64,000 nt of DNA. Origin: Leptothrix sp. (in: b-proteobacteria) (GTDB lineage Bacteria > Pseudomonadota > Gammaproteobacteria > Burkholderiales > Burkholderiaceae_C). The notes beneath the pieces were generated by a model. The model ran no database searches. It had not been told where the DNA came from and saw only the letters and a list, made by a program, of their open reading frames with translations. How positions within the stretch are numbered: position 1 is the stretch's first letter; each line of letters opens with the position of its first letter. Of this stretch, positions 26,502 through 34,893 are shown one piece after another. The translations under genes and the position numbers were made by a program. The stretch is from NCBI GenBank assembly GCA_013822685.1, contig PNKV01000008.1, forward strand, positions 109,221-173,220, read 5' to 3'.

Positions 26502-27929
26502 TCAGACGGCCAGCCACAGCACCGCTGCGGCAGCCACACCGGTGAGCAAGCTGATCCGGTCTTTCAGGGCGAAGACCAGTGGGTCGTCGTGCATGTGGCC
26601 GCGGTGAGTCTGCATCCACACCCGGCTGACCCAATACAGCATGATCGGGCACAGCATCCACACCATCTTGGGATGACTGTATAAGACGGCGATGTCTGGT
26701 GAGTTGACGTACAAGGCCAGCACCAGGATGCTGATGTAGCCGGAAGAGCCGCCCAAGCTTTGCAGCAAGGCCAGGTCTTCCACCTGGTAGCCGCGCCCGC
26801 TGGCCTTGAGCTGGCCCTGCTTGCGCATGGCGTGCAGTTCGGCGTAGCGCTTGACGATGGCCAGGCTCAGGAAAATGAAGATGGCAAACAGCAACAGCCA
26901 GAACGACAGCGGGATGTCGGTGGCCGCCGCACCGGCCACGATGCGCACGGTGTAAAGACCGGCCAAGGTCAGAACGTCGATCATGACCAGGCGCTTCAAG
27001 CCGAACGAATACGCCAGCGTCACCAGGTAATAAGCCCCCAGCACCGCCAGGAACTTGAGCGGCAAGGTCAGTGCCAGCGCCAGTGAGATCAACAACAAGG
27101 CCGGCGCGGCCAACAAGCCGAACAGCAGGCTGAGCGTGCCCGCCGCGAAAGGCCGCTTGCATTTGCGGGGATGCTGGCGGTCGGCCTCCAGGTCCAGCAT
27201 GTCATTGAGCAGGTAGACCGACGAGGCGCACAAACTGAACGACGCGAACGCCACCAGGCCCGCCACCAAAGTGGGCATGTCACCCAGGCGGTGTGCAGCA
27301 GCCAGCGGCACAAAGATGAGCGCGTTCTTGGCCCACTGGTGAACACGCAAGGCCTTCAACGCCACCCTGATGCCCGATTTGGGCGGCTGGAAAACGGCCT
27401 CAACCTGCGTGCAGGCGCGTGCACTGGCTTCCAGCCCTGGCCCGGCGTTGACCACGATGGCTGCGCGTGCGTGCTGCCACACCTTGAGATCGACGTGGTG
27501 GTTGCCGCAGTAGTCGAAGCCCTTTTCGCCGAAGCGCTGAACCAGTTGGCTGGCCTTGTTGCTGCCCGACAGATTGGTGTGCCCATCGCTGGCCAGCACA
27601 CCGTTGAACAGGCCGACATGCTGGGCCACGGCCTGCGCCAGGCGTTGGTCGGACGCGGTGCACAACCAGATCTCGCGCCCCTGTTCTTTCTGGCCCTTGA
27701 GCCAAGCCAGGAAGGCTTCGGAATAAGGCAAGGCGGCGCCATTGATCTGCACACGGCTGGCGATCTCGGCCTTCAACCTCGCCTTGCCGCCCAGCAACCA
27801 AAAAGGGACCAACAGCAGCAGCAAGGGGTTTTGCTTGACCAGCAGCAGAAAAGACTCGAACAGCAAATCGCTGTGAATGAGCGTGCCATCCAGGTCCACG
27901 CACAGCGGGGTCGATTGAATTGGGGACAT
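26502..27929 (-). CDS. HAD phosphatase-UbiA prenyltransferase fusion (phosphoribosyl-lipid synthase type)
   Basis: A 475-residue fusion. Residues 8-180 are a HAD hydrolase with the DxD motif in CVDLDGTLIHSD and a later CTASD motif. Residues 190-475 are a UbiA-type membrane transferase with NDMLDLEADRQHP (Asn242, Asp243, Asp246, Asp250), YSFGLKR and VMIDVLTLAGLYTVRIVAGA. In mycobacteria UbiA puts 5-phosphoribose on decaprenyl phosphate and a separate phosphatase removes the 5-phosphate. Here one polypeptide could do both steps, directly upstream of DprE1- and DprE2-like enzymes. The phosphatase role is inferred from position. Confidence 0.88.
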   Translation of the reverse strand: MSPIQSTPLCVDLDGTLIHSDLLFESFLLLVKQNPLLLLLVPFWLLGGKARLKAEIASRVQINGAALPYSEAFLAWLKGQKEQGREIWLCTASDQRLAQAVAQHVGLFNGVLASDGHTNLSGSNKASQLVQRFGEKGFDYCGNHHVDLKVWQHARAAIVVNAGPGLEASARACTQVEAVFQPPKSGIRVALKALRVHQWAKNALIFVPLAAAHRLGDMPTLVAGLVAFASFSLCASSVYLLNDMLDLEADRQHPRKCKRPFAAGTLSLLFGLLAAPALLLISLALALTLPLKFLAVLGAYYLVTLAYSFGLKRLVMIDVLTLAGLYTVRIVAGAAATDIPLSFWLLLFAIFIFLSLAIVKRYAELHAMRKQGQLKASGRGYQVEDLALLQSLGGSSGYISILVLALYVNSPDIAVLYSHPKMVWMLCPIMLYWVSRVWMQTHRGHMHDDPLVFALKDRISLLTGVAAAAVLWLAV

Positions 27930-27936
27930 GAAACTT

Positions 27937-28911
27937 TTACCTTTGGCCTCGCAAAACCCACACGCAGGCCCAGCCGATGAGCACGGCCAACCACAGCGTC
28001 AAGAGACGACACACCAGTGTCAGAAGGATGGCATCGGGCAGCTGGTAGCCATGGGCATACAACAAGCTGGCCATGACGGCTTCGGTGCTGCCCAGGCCGC
28101 CGGGCAGGAAGGACAGCGCGCCGACGATGATGGCAATGGCATAGATGCCCATGGCCGATGACAGCGCCAAGGGCGTGGGGGAAATCACATCCCCCACCAG
28201 TTTGAGCCCGACGGCTTCGGCGCCCCAGGCCAACAAGCCAAGGGACAGGCTCATGAACAAAATGCCGGGCGTGAGGAACTGGCGCGCACTGCCCAGCATG
28301 GTCACCACCGACTGCGCCGCCTTCAGCAGCTTGCCGCCAGCCAAGCGGTGGTTGGCCATGCGCTGTGCCAACCAGGGCCAGGGCGTGAATGCCAGCATGG
28401 CCATCAAGCCGGTCACGAGGCCAATGGCCACCCACAGCGCTTGCCGGTAGGCCTGCAACTCGGCCAGCACGGCCACGGCCAGCAAAATCATGGCCAGCAG
28501 GTCAAGCAGGCGCTCTACGAAAAAGCCGGCCATGAGGCCGGAAACGGGAATGCCCAAAGGCTGGTAATAACGGGCCCGCACCATCTCACCCAATTTGCCG
28601 GGCGACAAGGTGAAGGCAAAGCCCGACATGAACGTGAGCGACACGAAGCGCCAGGGCAGCGCATGCCCCAGCCGGGTCAAATACATTTTCCAGCGCACCA
28701 CGCGCAAGGCGTAGTTCAGCAGGGACAAGGCGGTGGCCGCCAGCACTGCAGGCCAGCCTGCAATCAAGGGTGCCAGGCTGATCTTGGACAGATCGCGGTG
28801 AAAGCCGATCACGCACCACACCGCAAAGCCAATGATGAGGCCGTAGGTGAGGAGATTTCGCCAGAAGCTGGAAGGTGAGCTTGCCGGGGCACGTGGCATG
28901 GAGGACAACAT
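27937..28911 (-). CDS. Flippase-like membrane protein (LPG synthase TM family)
   Basis: A 324-residue protein with about eight transmembrane helices. It has family motifs of the lysylphosphatidylglycerol-synthase transmembrane superfamily: YALRVVRWKMYL, LSPGKLGEMVRARYY, FVERLLDLLAMI and GALSFLPGGLGSTEAVMASLL. Members lacking the synthase domain are often called flippase-like and lie in polyprenyl-sugar pathways. In this operon, 7 bases before the UbiA fusion, it may move the polyprenyl-phosphate sugar across the membrane; that is inference. Two starts are possible (28911 and 28899). The longer open frame up to 29022 overlaps rfbC and looks spurious. Confidence 0.8.
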   Translation of the reverse strand: MLSSMPRAPASSPSSFWRNLLTYGLIIGFAVWCVIGFHRDLSKISLAPLIAGWPAVLAATALSLLNYALRVVRWKMYLTRLGHALPWRFVSLTFMSGFAFTLSPGKLGEMVRARYYQPLGIPVSGLMAGFFVERLLDLLAMILLAVAVLAELQAYRQALWVAIGLVTGLMAMLAFTPWPWLAQRMANHRLAGGKLLKAAQSVVTMLGSARQFLTPGILFMSLSLGLLAWGAEAVGLKLVGDVISPTPLALSSAMGIYAIAIIVGALSFLPGGLGSTEAVMASLLYAHGYQLPDAILLTLVCRLLTLWLAVLIGWACVWVLRGQR

Positions 28912-28940
28912 GCCGGGATTATGCCGAGCGCAATACAGCG

Positions 28941-29504
28941 CTAGAAATAATCCGCATCCTTTAAACGCGGGGCCTGTGCATCTTTGGCAGCAAGACCGGG
29001 TGTTAACCCGGCCAAGGGCCAATCGATGCCGATGTCTGGGTCATCCCAAACAATGGCCCGCTCGCAATCCTTGGCATAGACATCGGTGGTCTTGTACAAG
29101 AAGTGCGTGTCGTCCGCCAGCGCCAAAAAGCCGTGGGCAAAGCCTTCAGGCACCCACAGCTGCCGGTTGTTTTGCGCCGACAGTTCAACGCCTGCCCACT
29201 GACCAAACGTGGGCGAACCACGCCGGATGTCCACGGCCACGTCGAATGCAGCGCCTTGCACCACCCGCACCAGCTTGCCTTGTGCGCTGGGCGGCAATTG
29301 GTAATGCAGGCCTCGCAACACGCCCTTCTTGCTGCACGAGTGGTTGTCTTGCACGAAAGGCCGGGGCGCCGGCAAGCCCAGCTTGGCCAGCTCGGCATTG
29401 AAGCGCTGCTGGTTGAAGCTTTCCATGAACCAGCCGCGGTCGTCGCCAAACACAGCGGGCTCGACAATGACGACATCAGGGATGCGCGTGGGGATCAGCT
29501 TCAT
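28941..29504 (-). CDS. rfbC: dTDP-4-dehydrorhamnose 3,5-epimerase
   Basis: A 187-residue cupin-fold epimerase, third step of dTDP-L-rhamnose synthesis. Family motifs: PAVFGDDRGWFMESFN, QDNHSCSKKGVLRGLHYQ with the catalytic His, VRVVQGAAFDVAVDIRRGSPTFG, and VPEGFAHGFLAL. It starts 2 bases after rfbA and ends 29 bases before the flippase-like gene. Length and motifs are normal. Confidence 0.97.
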   Translation of the reverse strand: MKLIPTRIPDVVIVEPAVFGDDRGWFMESFNQQRFNAELAKLGLPAPRPFVQDNHSCSKKGVLRGLHYQLPPSAQGKLVRVVQGAAFDVAVDIRRGSPTFGQWAGVELSAQNNRQLWVPEGFAHGFLALADDTHFLYKTTDVYAKDCERAIVWDDPDIGIDWPLAGLTPGLAAKDAQAPRLKDADYF

Positions 29505-29506
29505 GC

Positions 29507-30397
29507 TCAGAACACCTGCTCGTTGATGACCTTGAGCAAGTACTGGCCATAGCCGTTCTTGAGCATGGGCTGGGCCAGCTTGCTGACCTGCTCGGCGCTG
29601 ATCCAGCCTGAGCGGAAAGCAATCTCTTCAGGACAAGCCACCTTCAGGCCTTGGCGCTTTTCAAGCGTGGCGATGAACTGGCTGGCTTCCAGCAGACTGT
29701 CGTGGGTGCCGGTGTCGAGCCAGGCATAGCCCCGGCCCATGATCTGCACATTGAGCTGCCCTTGCTTGAGGTACATGGCGTTCACATCGGTGATCTCAAG
29801 CTCGCCACGTGGGCTGGGCTTGATTTCGGCGGCGATGTCGCACACCTGCTTGTCGTAAAAGTACAGGCCGGTGACGGCGTAGTTGCTTTTGGGGGCCTTG
29901 GGTTTTTCTTCGATGCTCAGGGCGCGCTTGTTAGTGTCGAAATCGACCACGCCATAGCGCTCGGGATCGTGCACATGGTAGGCAAAGACGCTGGCGCCAT
30001 CGGGCTGCCCAGCGGCGTCCATCAACAGGCCCTGCAAGTCATGGCCGTAATAGATGTTGTCCCCCAAAACCAGTGCGCTGGGGTTGTTGCCAACAAAATC
30101 GCGGCCCAGGATGAAGGCCTGCGCCAGGCCATCAGGGCTGGGCTGCACGCAGTAGCTGAGGTTGACACCCCACTGGCTGCCATCGCCCAGCAGCGATTGA
30201 AAACGCGGCGTGTCTTGCGGCGTGCTGATGATCAGGATGTCGCGGATGCCCGCCAGCAGCAAGGTGCTGAGCGGGTAATAAATCATGGGCTTGTCATAGA
30301 CCGGCAGCAATTGCTTGCTGATGGCCAGCGTGGCAGGGTGCAGGCGCGTGCCGGAGCCGCCGGCCAGGATGATGCCTTTGCGTGTCGCGAGAGTCAT
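29507..30397 (-). CDS. rfbA: Glucose-1-phosphate thymidylyltransferase
   Basis: A 296-residue nucleotidyltransferase that joins dTTP and glucose-1-phosphate, the first step to dTDP-rhamnose. The pyrophosphorylase signature [16 protein letters not shown] is at residues 8-23, with [26 protein letters not shown] (metal/substrate Asp) and [19 protein letters not shown]. In the operon order rfbB-rfbD-rfbA-rfbC it starts 9 bases after rfbD. No unusual features. Confidence 0.97.
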   Translation of the reverse strand: MTLATRKGIILAGGSGTRLHPATLAISKQLLPVYDKPMIYYPLSTLLLAGIRDILIISTPQDTPRFQSLLGDGSQWGVNLSYCVQPSPDGLAQAFILGRDFVGNNPSALVLGDNIYYGHDLQGLLMDAAGQPDGASVFAYHVHDPERYGVVDFDTNKRALSIEEKPKAPKSNYAVTGLYFYDKQVCDIAAEIKPSPRGELEITDVNAMYLKQGQLNVQIMGRGYAWLDTGTHDSLLEASQFIATLEKRQGLKVACPEEIAFRSGWISAEQVSKLAQPMLKNGYGQYLLKVINEQVF

Positions 30398-30406
30398 GAT
30401 GAGGGG

Positions 30407-31327
30407 TTACTTCCCTGTGATTTCGGTGAGCATGCGCTGAACACCTTGCTCCCAGTGGGGCAAGGTCAAGCCCAGCGTTCGCTGCAGCTTGGTGGTGTCC
30501 AGACGCGAATTAAGCGGACGCTGCGCTGGCGTTGGATAAGACGCCGTGCCCGTTGATTCGATGGCCTCGAGGGCGACTTTGATGGCTTGGCCATGGGCCC
30601 GCGCCCACTCGATGACAAAGCGGGCGTAGTCGAACCAGCTGGTTTCACCTTGCGCCACCAAGTGGTACAGGCCACTCAAGTCCGGGCGCTGGGCCTGGCG
30701 AAAAGCGCGGATGGCGTGCGCCGTGACATCAGCCAGCAGATCGGCCCCGGTGGGCGCACCGATCTGGTCGTTGATGACCTTGAGCTGGTCGCGTTCAGCC
30801 GCCAGGCGCAGCATGGTCTTGGCGAAGTTGCCGCCCCGCGCCGCGTACACCCAGCTGGTGCGAAAGATGAAGTGCGCACAGCCGCTTTGCTGGATCAGCT
30901 GTTCGCCTTCCAGCTTGGTGCGGCCGTAGACGCTCAAGGGGGCCGTGGGGCTGGACTCGTTGCGGGCCTCAGAGCCACTGCCATCGAAGACGTAGTCGGT
31001 GCTGTAATGAACCAACAGCGCGCCCAGCTTGGCCGCCTCGATGGCAATCAGACCAGGCGCGGTGGCGTTGATGGCACGGGCCAACTCAGGCTCGCTCTCG
31101 GCCTTGTCGACCGCGGTGTGGGCCGCGGCATTGACGATCACATCGGGCTTGACCGCCTGCACGATCGCCGCCACTTGCTCGGGGTGGCTGAAATCAGCTT
31201 TGAGGTGGGGCGCGGCCTCGGGGCCTGCAGACTCAAAATCAAGTGCGGTGACGTGACCCAGCGGCGCCAGCGAGCGCTGCAACTCCCAGCCAACCTGCCC
31301 GCCTTTGCCCAGCAAAAGGATTTTCAT
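30407..31327 (-). CDS. rfbD: dTDP-4-dehydrorhamnose reductase
   Basis: A 306-residue NAD(P)H-dependent reductase for the last step of dTDP-L-rhamnose synthesis. The start MKILLLGKGGQVGWEL gives the GxxGxxG loop at once; a longer frame to 31369 adds 14 residues overlapping rfbB and is rejected. Further motifs are NAAAHTAVDKAE, STDYVFDG, and YGRTKLEGE with the catalytic Tyr/Lys pair. FRTSWVYAARGGNF follows. It starts 5 bases after rfbB. Confidence 0.96.
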   Translation of the reverse strand: MKILLLGKGGQVGWELQRSLAPLGHVTALDFESAGPEAAPHLKADFSHPEQVAAIVQAVKPDVIVNAAAHTAVDKAESEPELARAINATAPGLIAIEAAKLGALLVHYSTDYVFDGSGSEARNESSPTAPLSVYGRTKLEGEQLIQQSGCAHFIFRTSWVYAARGGNFAKTMLRLAAERDQLKVINDQIGAPTGADLLADVTAHAIRAFRQAQRPDLSGLYHLVAQGETSWFDYARFVIEWARAHGQAIKVALEAIESTGTASYPTPAQRPLNSRLDTTKLQRTLGLTLPHWEQGVQRMLTEITGK

Positions 31328-31332
31328 GGTGC

Positions 31333-32415
31333 TCAGGCCACTCGGCTTTGGTAGTTGGTGTTGAGCCAATCACGGTAAGCCCCGGAGCGGACCGCGTCAA
31401 TCCATTCGGTGTTGTCCAGGAACCATTGAACCGTTTTGTCGATGCCCGAGGTGAAGGTCTCGGCCGGCTGCCAACCGATCTCGCGTTCGATCTTGCTGGG
31501 ATCGATGGCGTAGCGGCGGTCATGGCCAGGGCGGTCGGTCACATAGGTGATCTGGTCTTCGTACTTGCCGGAGGCCTTGGGGCGCAGCGCATCGAGCTTG
31601 CGGCAGATGGTGGTGACCACGTCGATGTTCTTGACTTCGTTTTTGCCGCCCACGTTGTAGGTTTCGCCGAGGCGTCCTTTTTCAAGGACTTGGCAGATCG
31701 CCTCGCAGTGGTCGCGCACAAACAGCCAGTCCCGCACATTCAAGCCGTCGCCATAAACAGGCAATGGTTTGCCGTCAAGGGCATTGAGGATCATCAAGGG
31801 GATGAGCTTCTCCGGGAAATGGTAAGGCCCGTAGTTATTACTGCAATTCGTGGTCAACGTCGGAAAACCATACGTGTGGTGGTAGGCCCGAACCAGGTGA
31901 TCGCTGCCGGCCTTGCTGGCCGAATAGGGGCTGTTGGGAGCGTAAGCCGTGGTCTCGTTGAAGGCAGGATCCGTGTCGCTGAGCGAGCCATAGACTTCGT
32001 CCGTGGACACATGCAAGAAACGGAAATCCGCCTTGTCGGCGGCGCTCATGGCACCCCAATAGGCACGGGTTTCCTCAAGCAGGCTGAAAGTGCCCACCAT
32101 GTTGGTATGGATGAATTCGCCAGGCCCATGGATGGAGCGATCGACATGGCTTTCGGCCGCAAAGTGCAGGATGGCCCTGGGCTTGTGCTGCGCCAAGGCT
32201 TGGCGCACGGCGTCGCGATCAGCAATGTCGGCCTGAACCAAGGTGGCTCGCCCCGCATCCAGGTGCGCTTTGATCGTGAGCGGATTGCCAGCGTAGGTGA
32301 GCTTGTCAAAAACGAGCACGGGCTCCTGCGGGAGCCCGAGTTTGACCAGACGCTCAAACCAGTGGTGGACAAAATTGCCACCGATGAACCCGGCGCCGCC
32401 TGTGATGAAAATCAT
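31333..32415 (-). CDS. rfbB: dTDP-glucose 4,6-dehydratase
   Basis: A 360-residue extended SDR, the second enzyme in dTDP-L-rhamnose synthesis and first gene of the eight-gene operon. Motifs: [15 protein letters not shown] at the N-terminus, [21 protein letters not shown], and [12 protein letters not shown] with catalytic Tyr/Lys. [17 protein letters not shown] and YNVGGKNE follow. The ATG at 32415 is chosen over an upstream alternative that adds nine non-conserved residues. A 167-base divergent promoter region separates it from the nucleotidyltransferase on the other strand. Confidence 0.97.
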   Translation of the reverse strand: MIFITGGAGFIGGNFVHHWFERLVKLGLPQEPVLVFDKLTYAGNPLTIKAHLDAGRATLVQADIADRDAVRQALAQHKPRAILHFAAESHVDRSIHGPGEFIHTNMVGTFSLLEETRAYWGAMSAADKADFRFLHVSTDEVYGSLSDTDPAFNETTAYAPNSPYSASKAGSDHLVRAYHHTYGFPTLTTNCSNNYGPYHFPEKLIPLMILNALDGKPLPVYGDGLNVRDWLFVRDHCEAICQVLEKGRLGETYNVGGKNEVKNIDVVTTICRKLDALRPKASGKYEDQITYVTDRPGHDRRYAIDPSKIEREIGWQPAETFTSGIDKTVQWFLDNTEWIDAVRSGAYRDWLNTNYQSRVA

Positions 32416-32582
32416 GTGAACAACCCAAAGGTTTTGGCCCAATTGTTGGAATTATGCCCATCGCCCCCTTCACCTGCAGGCCCTACATCTGGGGGGTGTC
32501 GGCGATTACATGCACCAGATTGGTCCACTTGTTGCATGATGCTACCCCATATCAACATGGATCCATTGGTACGAGCAGCAGC
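32416..32582. promoter_or_regulatory. Divergent promoter region between rfbB and the nucleotidyltransferase
   Basis: These 167 bases must hold the start signals for the long minus-strand operon and for the plus-strand sugar gene. A ten-base palindrome ATGGATCCAT lies at 32557-32566, and CCAA-TTG-TTGG is at 32439-32449. I see no confident -35/-10 pair. Confidence 0.45.
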
Positions 32583-33686
32583 ATGGCAAAAGCAATGATT
32601 TTGGCAGCCGGTCAAGGCACACGCGTGCGGCCGTTGACCAAGCAGACACCCAAGCCCATGGTGCCCATCCTGGGCAAACCAGTTCTGGAATACATCATTG
32701 AGCACTTGGCGCGTTATGGCATCAAGGAAATCATGGTGAACGTGGCTTTCAACCACTGGAAGATTGAAAACTACTTTGGAGACGGGCACCGCTGGGGCGT
32801 CGAGATTGGTTACTCGCACGAGGGCGCCCGCGAACATGGCGAAATCGTCCCCCGTCCGCTGGGTTCCGCCGGCGGCATGCGCAAGATCCAGGATTTCAGC
32901 GGCTTCTTTGACGACACCACCATCGTGATGTGCGGTGACGCCATCATCGACCTGGACATCAGCGCCGCCCTTTTCGAGCACAAGGTGAAAAAGGCCATGG
33001 CCAGCGTGGTGGCCCTGGAAGTGCCCAAGGACCAGGTCAAGAACTACGGCATCGTGGTGTCGGACAAGCAAGGCCGGGTGACCTCGTTCCAGGAAAAACC
33101 CAGCCCCGAAGAGGCCAAGTCCAACTTGGCCAGCACCGGCATTTACATTTTCGAGCCGCAAATCCTGGAGATGGTGCCGCAGGGCGTCGAGTTCGACATC
33201 GGCAGCCAGCTGTTCCCACTGCTGGCCGAACGTGGCCTGCCCTTCTTTGCCCAAAGCCGACATTTCAACTGGATCGACATCGGCCGCGTGAGCGATTACT
33301 GGTCGGTGTGCCAGCGCGTGCTGCGCGGTGAGATCGCTCAGATGGACATGCCTGGCACCGAAGTGCGTCCCGGCGTGTGGGTCGGCCTGAACACGAAGAT
33401 CGATTGGGACACCGTCAAGATCACCGGCCCTGTGTACATCGGTTCGGGCTCGTGCATCGAGTCGGGCGTCACCATCCAGGGCCCGACCTGGATTGGCCAC
33501 GGCTGCCGCTTGCGCAAGAACAGCACCGTGGTGCGCAGCGTGCTGTTCGAGTACACCCGACTCAATGAAGATGCCACGTTCAACGAGGTCGTGGCATCGC
33601 CTCAGTACAGTGTCGACCGGCATGGCAACACCACCTACCAGGGCGACGAGTCCACCGCTTTGCGCTGGGGTGATGCGCGTGCTTGA
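32583..33686 (+). CDS. Sugar-1-phosphate nucleotidyltransferase (mannose-1-P guanylyltransferase-like)
   Basis: A 367-residue protein with an N-terminal nucleotidyltransferase domain (AMILAAGQGTRVRPLT, KPMVPILGKPVLEYII, VMCGDAIIDLD) and a C-terminal left-handed beta-helix segment of hexapeptide repeats (about residues 255-330). This two-domain form is typical of GDP-mannose pyrophosphorylases of the GMPP type, which would supply GDP-mannose for fucose. UDP-glucose or other specificity cannot be excluded. The ATG at 32583 begins the conserved domain; the frame extends 43 codons upstream without family features. It ends 9 bases before the epimerase gene. Confidence 0.85.
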   Translation: MAKAMILAAGQGTRVRPLTKQTPKPMVPILGKPVLEYIIEHLARYGIKEIMVNVAFNHWKIENYFGDGHRWGVEIGYSHEGAREHGEIVPRPLGSAGGMRKIQDFSGFFDDTTIVMCGDAIIDLDISAALFEHKVKKAMASVVALEVPKDQVKNYGIVVSDKQGRVTSFQEKPSPEEAKSNLASTGIYIFEPQILEMVPQGVEFDIGSQLFPLLAERGLPFFAQSRHFNWIDIGRVSDYWSVCQRVLRGEIAQMDMPGTEVRPGVWVGLNTKIDWDTVKITGPVYIGSGSCIESGVTIQGPTWIGHGCRLRKNSTVVRSVLFEYTRLNEDATFNEVVASPQYSVDRHGNTTYQGDESTALRWGDARA

Positions 33687-33695
33687 TGGGCGCGC

Positions 33696-34712
33696 ATGAA
33701 AGTTCTGGTCACCGGCGCGGCCGGCTTCATTGGGATGCACACCACCCTGGCCTTGCTGGCCAGGGGCGATGCGGTGGTCGGCATCGACAACCTCAACGAC
33801 TATTACGACCCAAAGCTCAAACGAGACCGGCTGGCTGAAATAGCCCGTCAAGCGCCAAGCGCGCCCTTCCGCTTTTTGCCGCTTGACATCGCCGACGCCG
33901 ACAGCTTGTCGGGCTTGATGGCTTCAGAGCCATTCGATGCCGTCGTTCACCTGGCGGCCCAAGCCGGCGTGCGCTACTCGCTGACGCACCCTCAGACCTA
34001 CGTCCAGTCCAACCTGGTGGGCTTTGTGAACATGCTGGAGGCTTGCCGGCACCATCAGATCAAGCACCTGGTGTATGCCAGCAGCTCCAGCGTGTATGGC
34101 GGCAATGTCAAGATGCCCTTTGCAGAGACCGACCCGGTGGATCACCCGGTCAGCCTCTACGCCGCCACCAAGAAATCCAACGAGTTGATGGCGCACAGCT
34201 ACAGCCACCTCTTTGGCTTGCCCACCACCGGCCTGCGTTTTTTCACGGTGTACGGCCCCTGGGGACGCCCGGACATGGCGCCGATGCTGTTCGCCAGCGC
34301 GATCCTGGCGGGCAAGCCCATCACGGTGTTCAACCACGGCCAGATGCAGCGCGATTTCACCTTCATTGATGACATCGTGGCGGGCGTGTTGGCCACCCTG
34401 GACCGCCCGCCCACGGCCCAGGCCGATTTTGATCGCCAACAGCCCTCGTCCTCAGCGTCCTGGGCCCCCTACCGGATTTTCAACATCGGGAACAGCGAAC
34501 CTGTGGCGCTGCTGCAGTTCATTGAGACGTTGGAACAGGCCCTGGGCCAGCCGGCCATCAAGGATCTGCAACCCATGGCGGCAGGTGATGTGGTGGCCAC
34601 CTATGCGGATACCCAGTCCCTGACCACCTGGACCGGCATTCACCCCGAGACATCTTTGGCGGAGGGCATTGCCAAGTTCGTGGATTGGTACCGGACCTAT
34701 TTCACCACATGA
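33696..34712 (+). CDS. NAD-dependent UDP-sugar 4-epimerase (UDP-glucuronate 4-epimerase-like)
   Basis: A 338-residue extended SDR: KVLVTGAAGFIGMHT (NAD loop), DNLNDYYDPKLKRDRL, HLAAQAGVRYSL, SSSSVYGGN, and YAATKKSNELMAH with catalytic Tyr/Lys. LRFFTVYGPWGRPDMAP follows. The NDYYDPxLKxxR and AGVRYS elements are those of UDP-glucuronate 4-epimerases such as LpsL. With ugd at 38278 making UDP-glucuronate, it would supply UDP-galacturonate. It follows the nucleotidyltransferase by 9 bases. Confidence 0.88.
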   Translation: MKVLVTGAAGFIGMHTTLALLARGDAVVGIDNLNDYYDPKLKRDRLAEIARQAPSAPFRFLPLDIADADSLSGLMASEPFDAVVHLAAQAGVRYSLTHPQTYVQSNLVGFVNMLEACRHHQIKHLVYASSSSVYGGNVKMPFAETDPVDHPVSLYAATKKSNELMAHSYSHLFGLPTTGLRFFTVYGPWGRPDMAPMLFASAILAGKPITVFNHGQMQRDFTFIDDIVAGVLATLDRPPTAQADFDRQQPSSSASWAPYRIFNIGNSEPVALLQFIETLEQALGQPAIKDLQPMAAGDVVATYADTQSLTTWTGIHPETSLAEGIAKFVDWYRTYFTT

Positions 34713-34806
34713 GCGTGAAAACCGCGTTAATCGGGTTTGCCATGAAAGCCTGACCCCCTCATTCACGGGGGAAAACGTGCCATTTGGTCGCCGGCGCGTG
34801 CAGAGG

Positions 34807-34823
34807 TGTCACAACTAGTGACA
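34807..34823. promoter_or_regulatory. Operator-like inverted repeat upstream of the DUF1800 gene
   Basis: A perfect inverted repeat TGTCAC-AACTA-GTGACA lies 71 bases before the GTG start at 34894, within the 181-base spacer after the epimerase. A related but imperfect TGTCA-N8-TGACA is at 1713-1730, upstream of the WecG-family gene. It resembles the binding site of a dimeric regulator; which one is unknown. Confidence 0.4.
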
Positions 34824-34893
34824 ACCACTCTCTGTCCTGAAAAGCCATGCCGCTACGCTTTGCTGACGTTAAACGTGGCATTGGGAGCGTGCA

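Noticed and set aside
26491..27162. Long N-terminal extension of the DprE1-like protein
   Set aside because: It lies in another frame within the UbiA fusion gene and is Arg/Gly/Ala-rich; the family start is at 26490.
32412..33851. 479-codon minus-strand open frame
   Set aside because: It lies opposite the nucleotidyltransferase and the start of the epimerase, which have clear family motifs; it has none.
34754..34771. CCCCC/GGGGG hairpin after the epimerase gene as a terminator
   Set aside because: Five pairs only and no T-run on either side; it may be chance.
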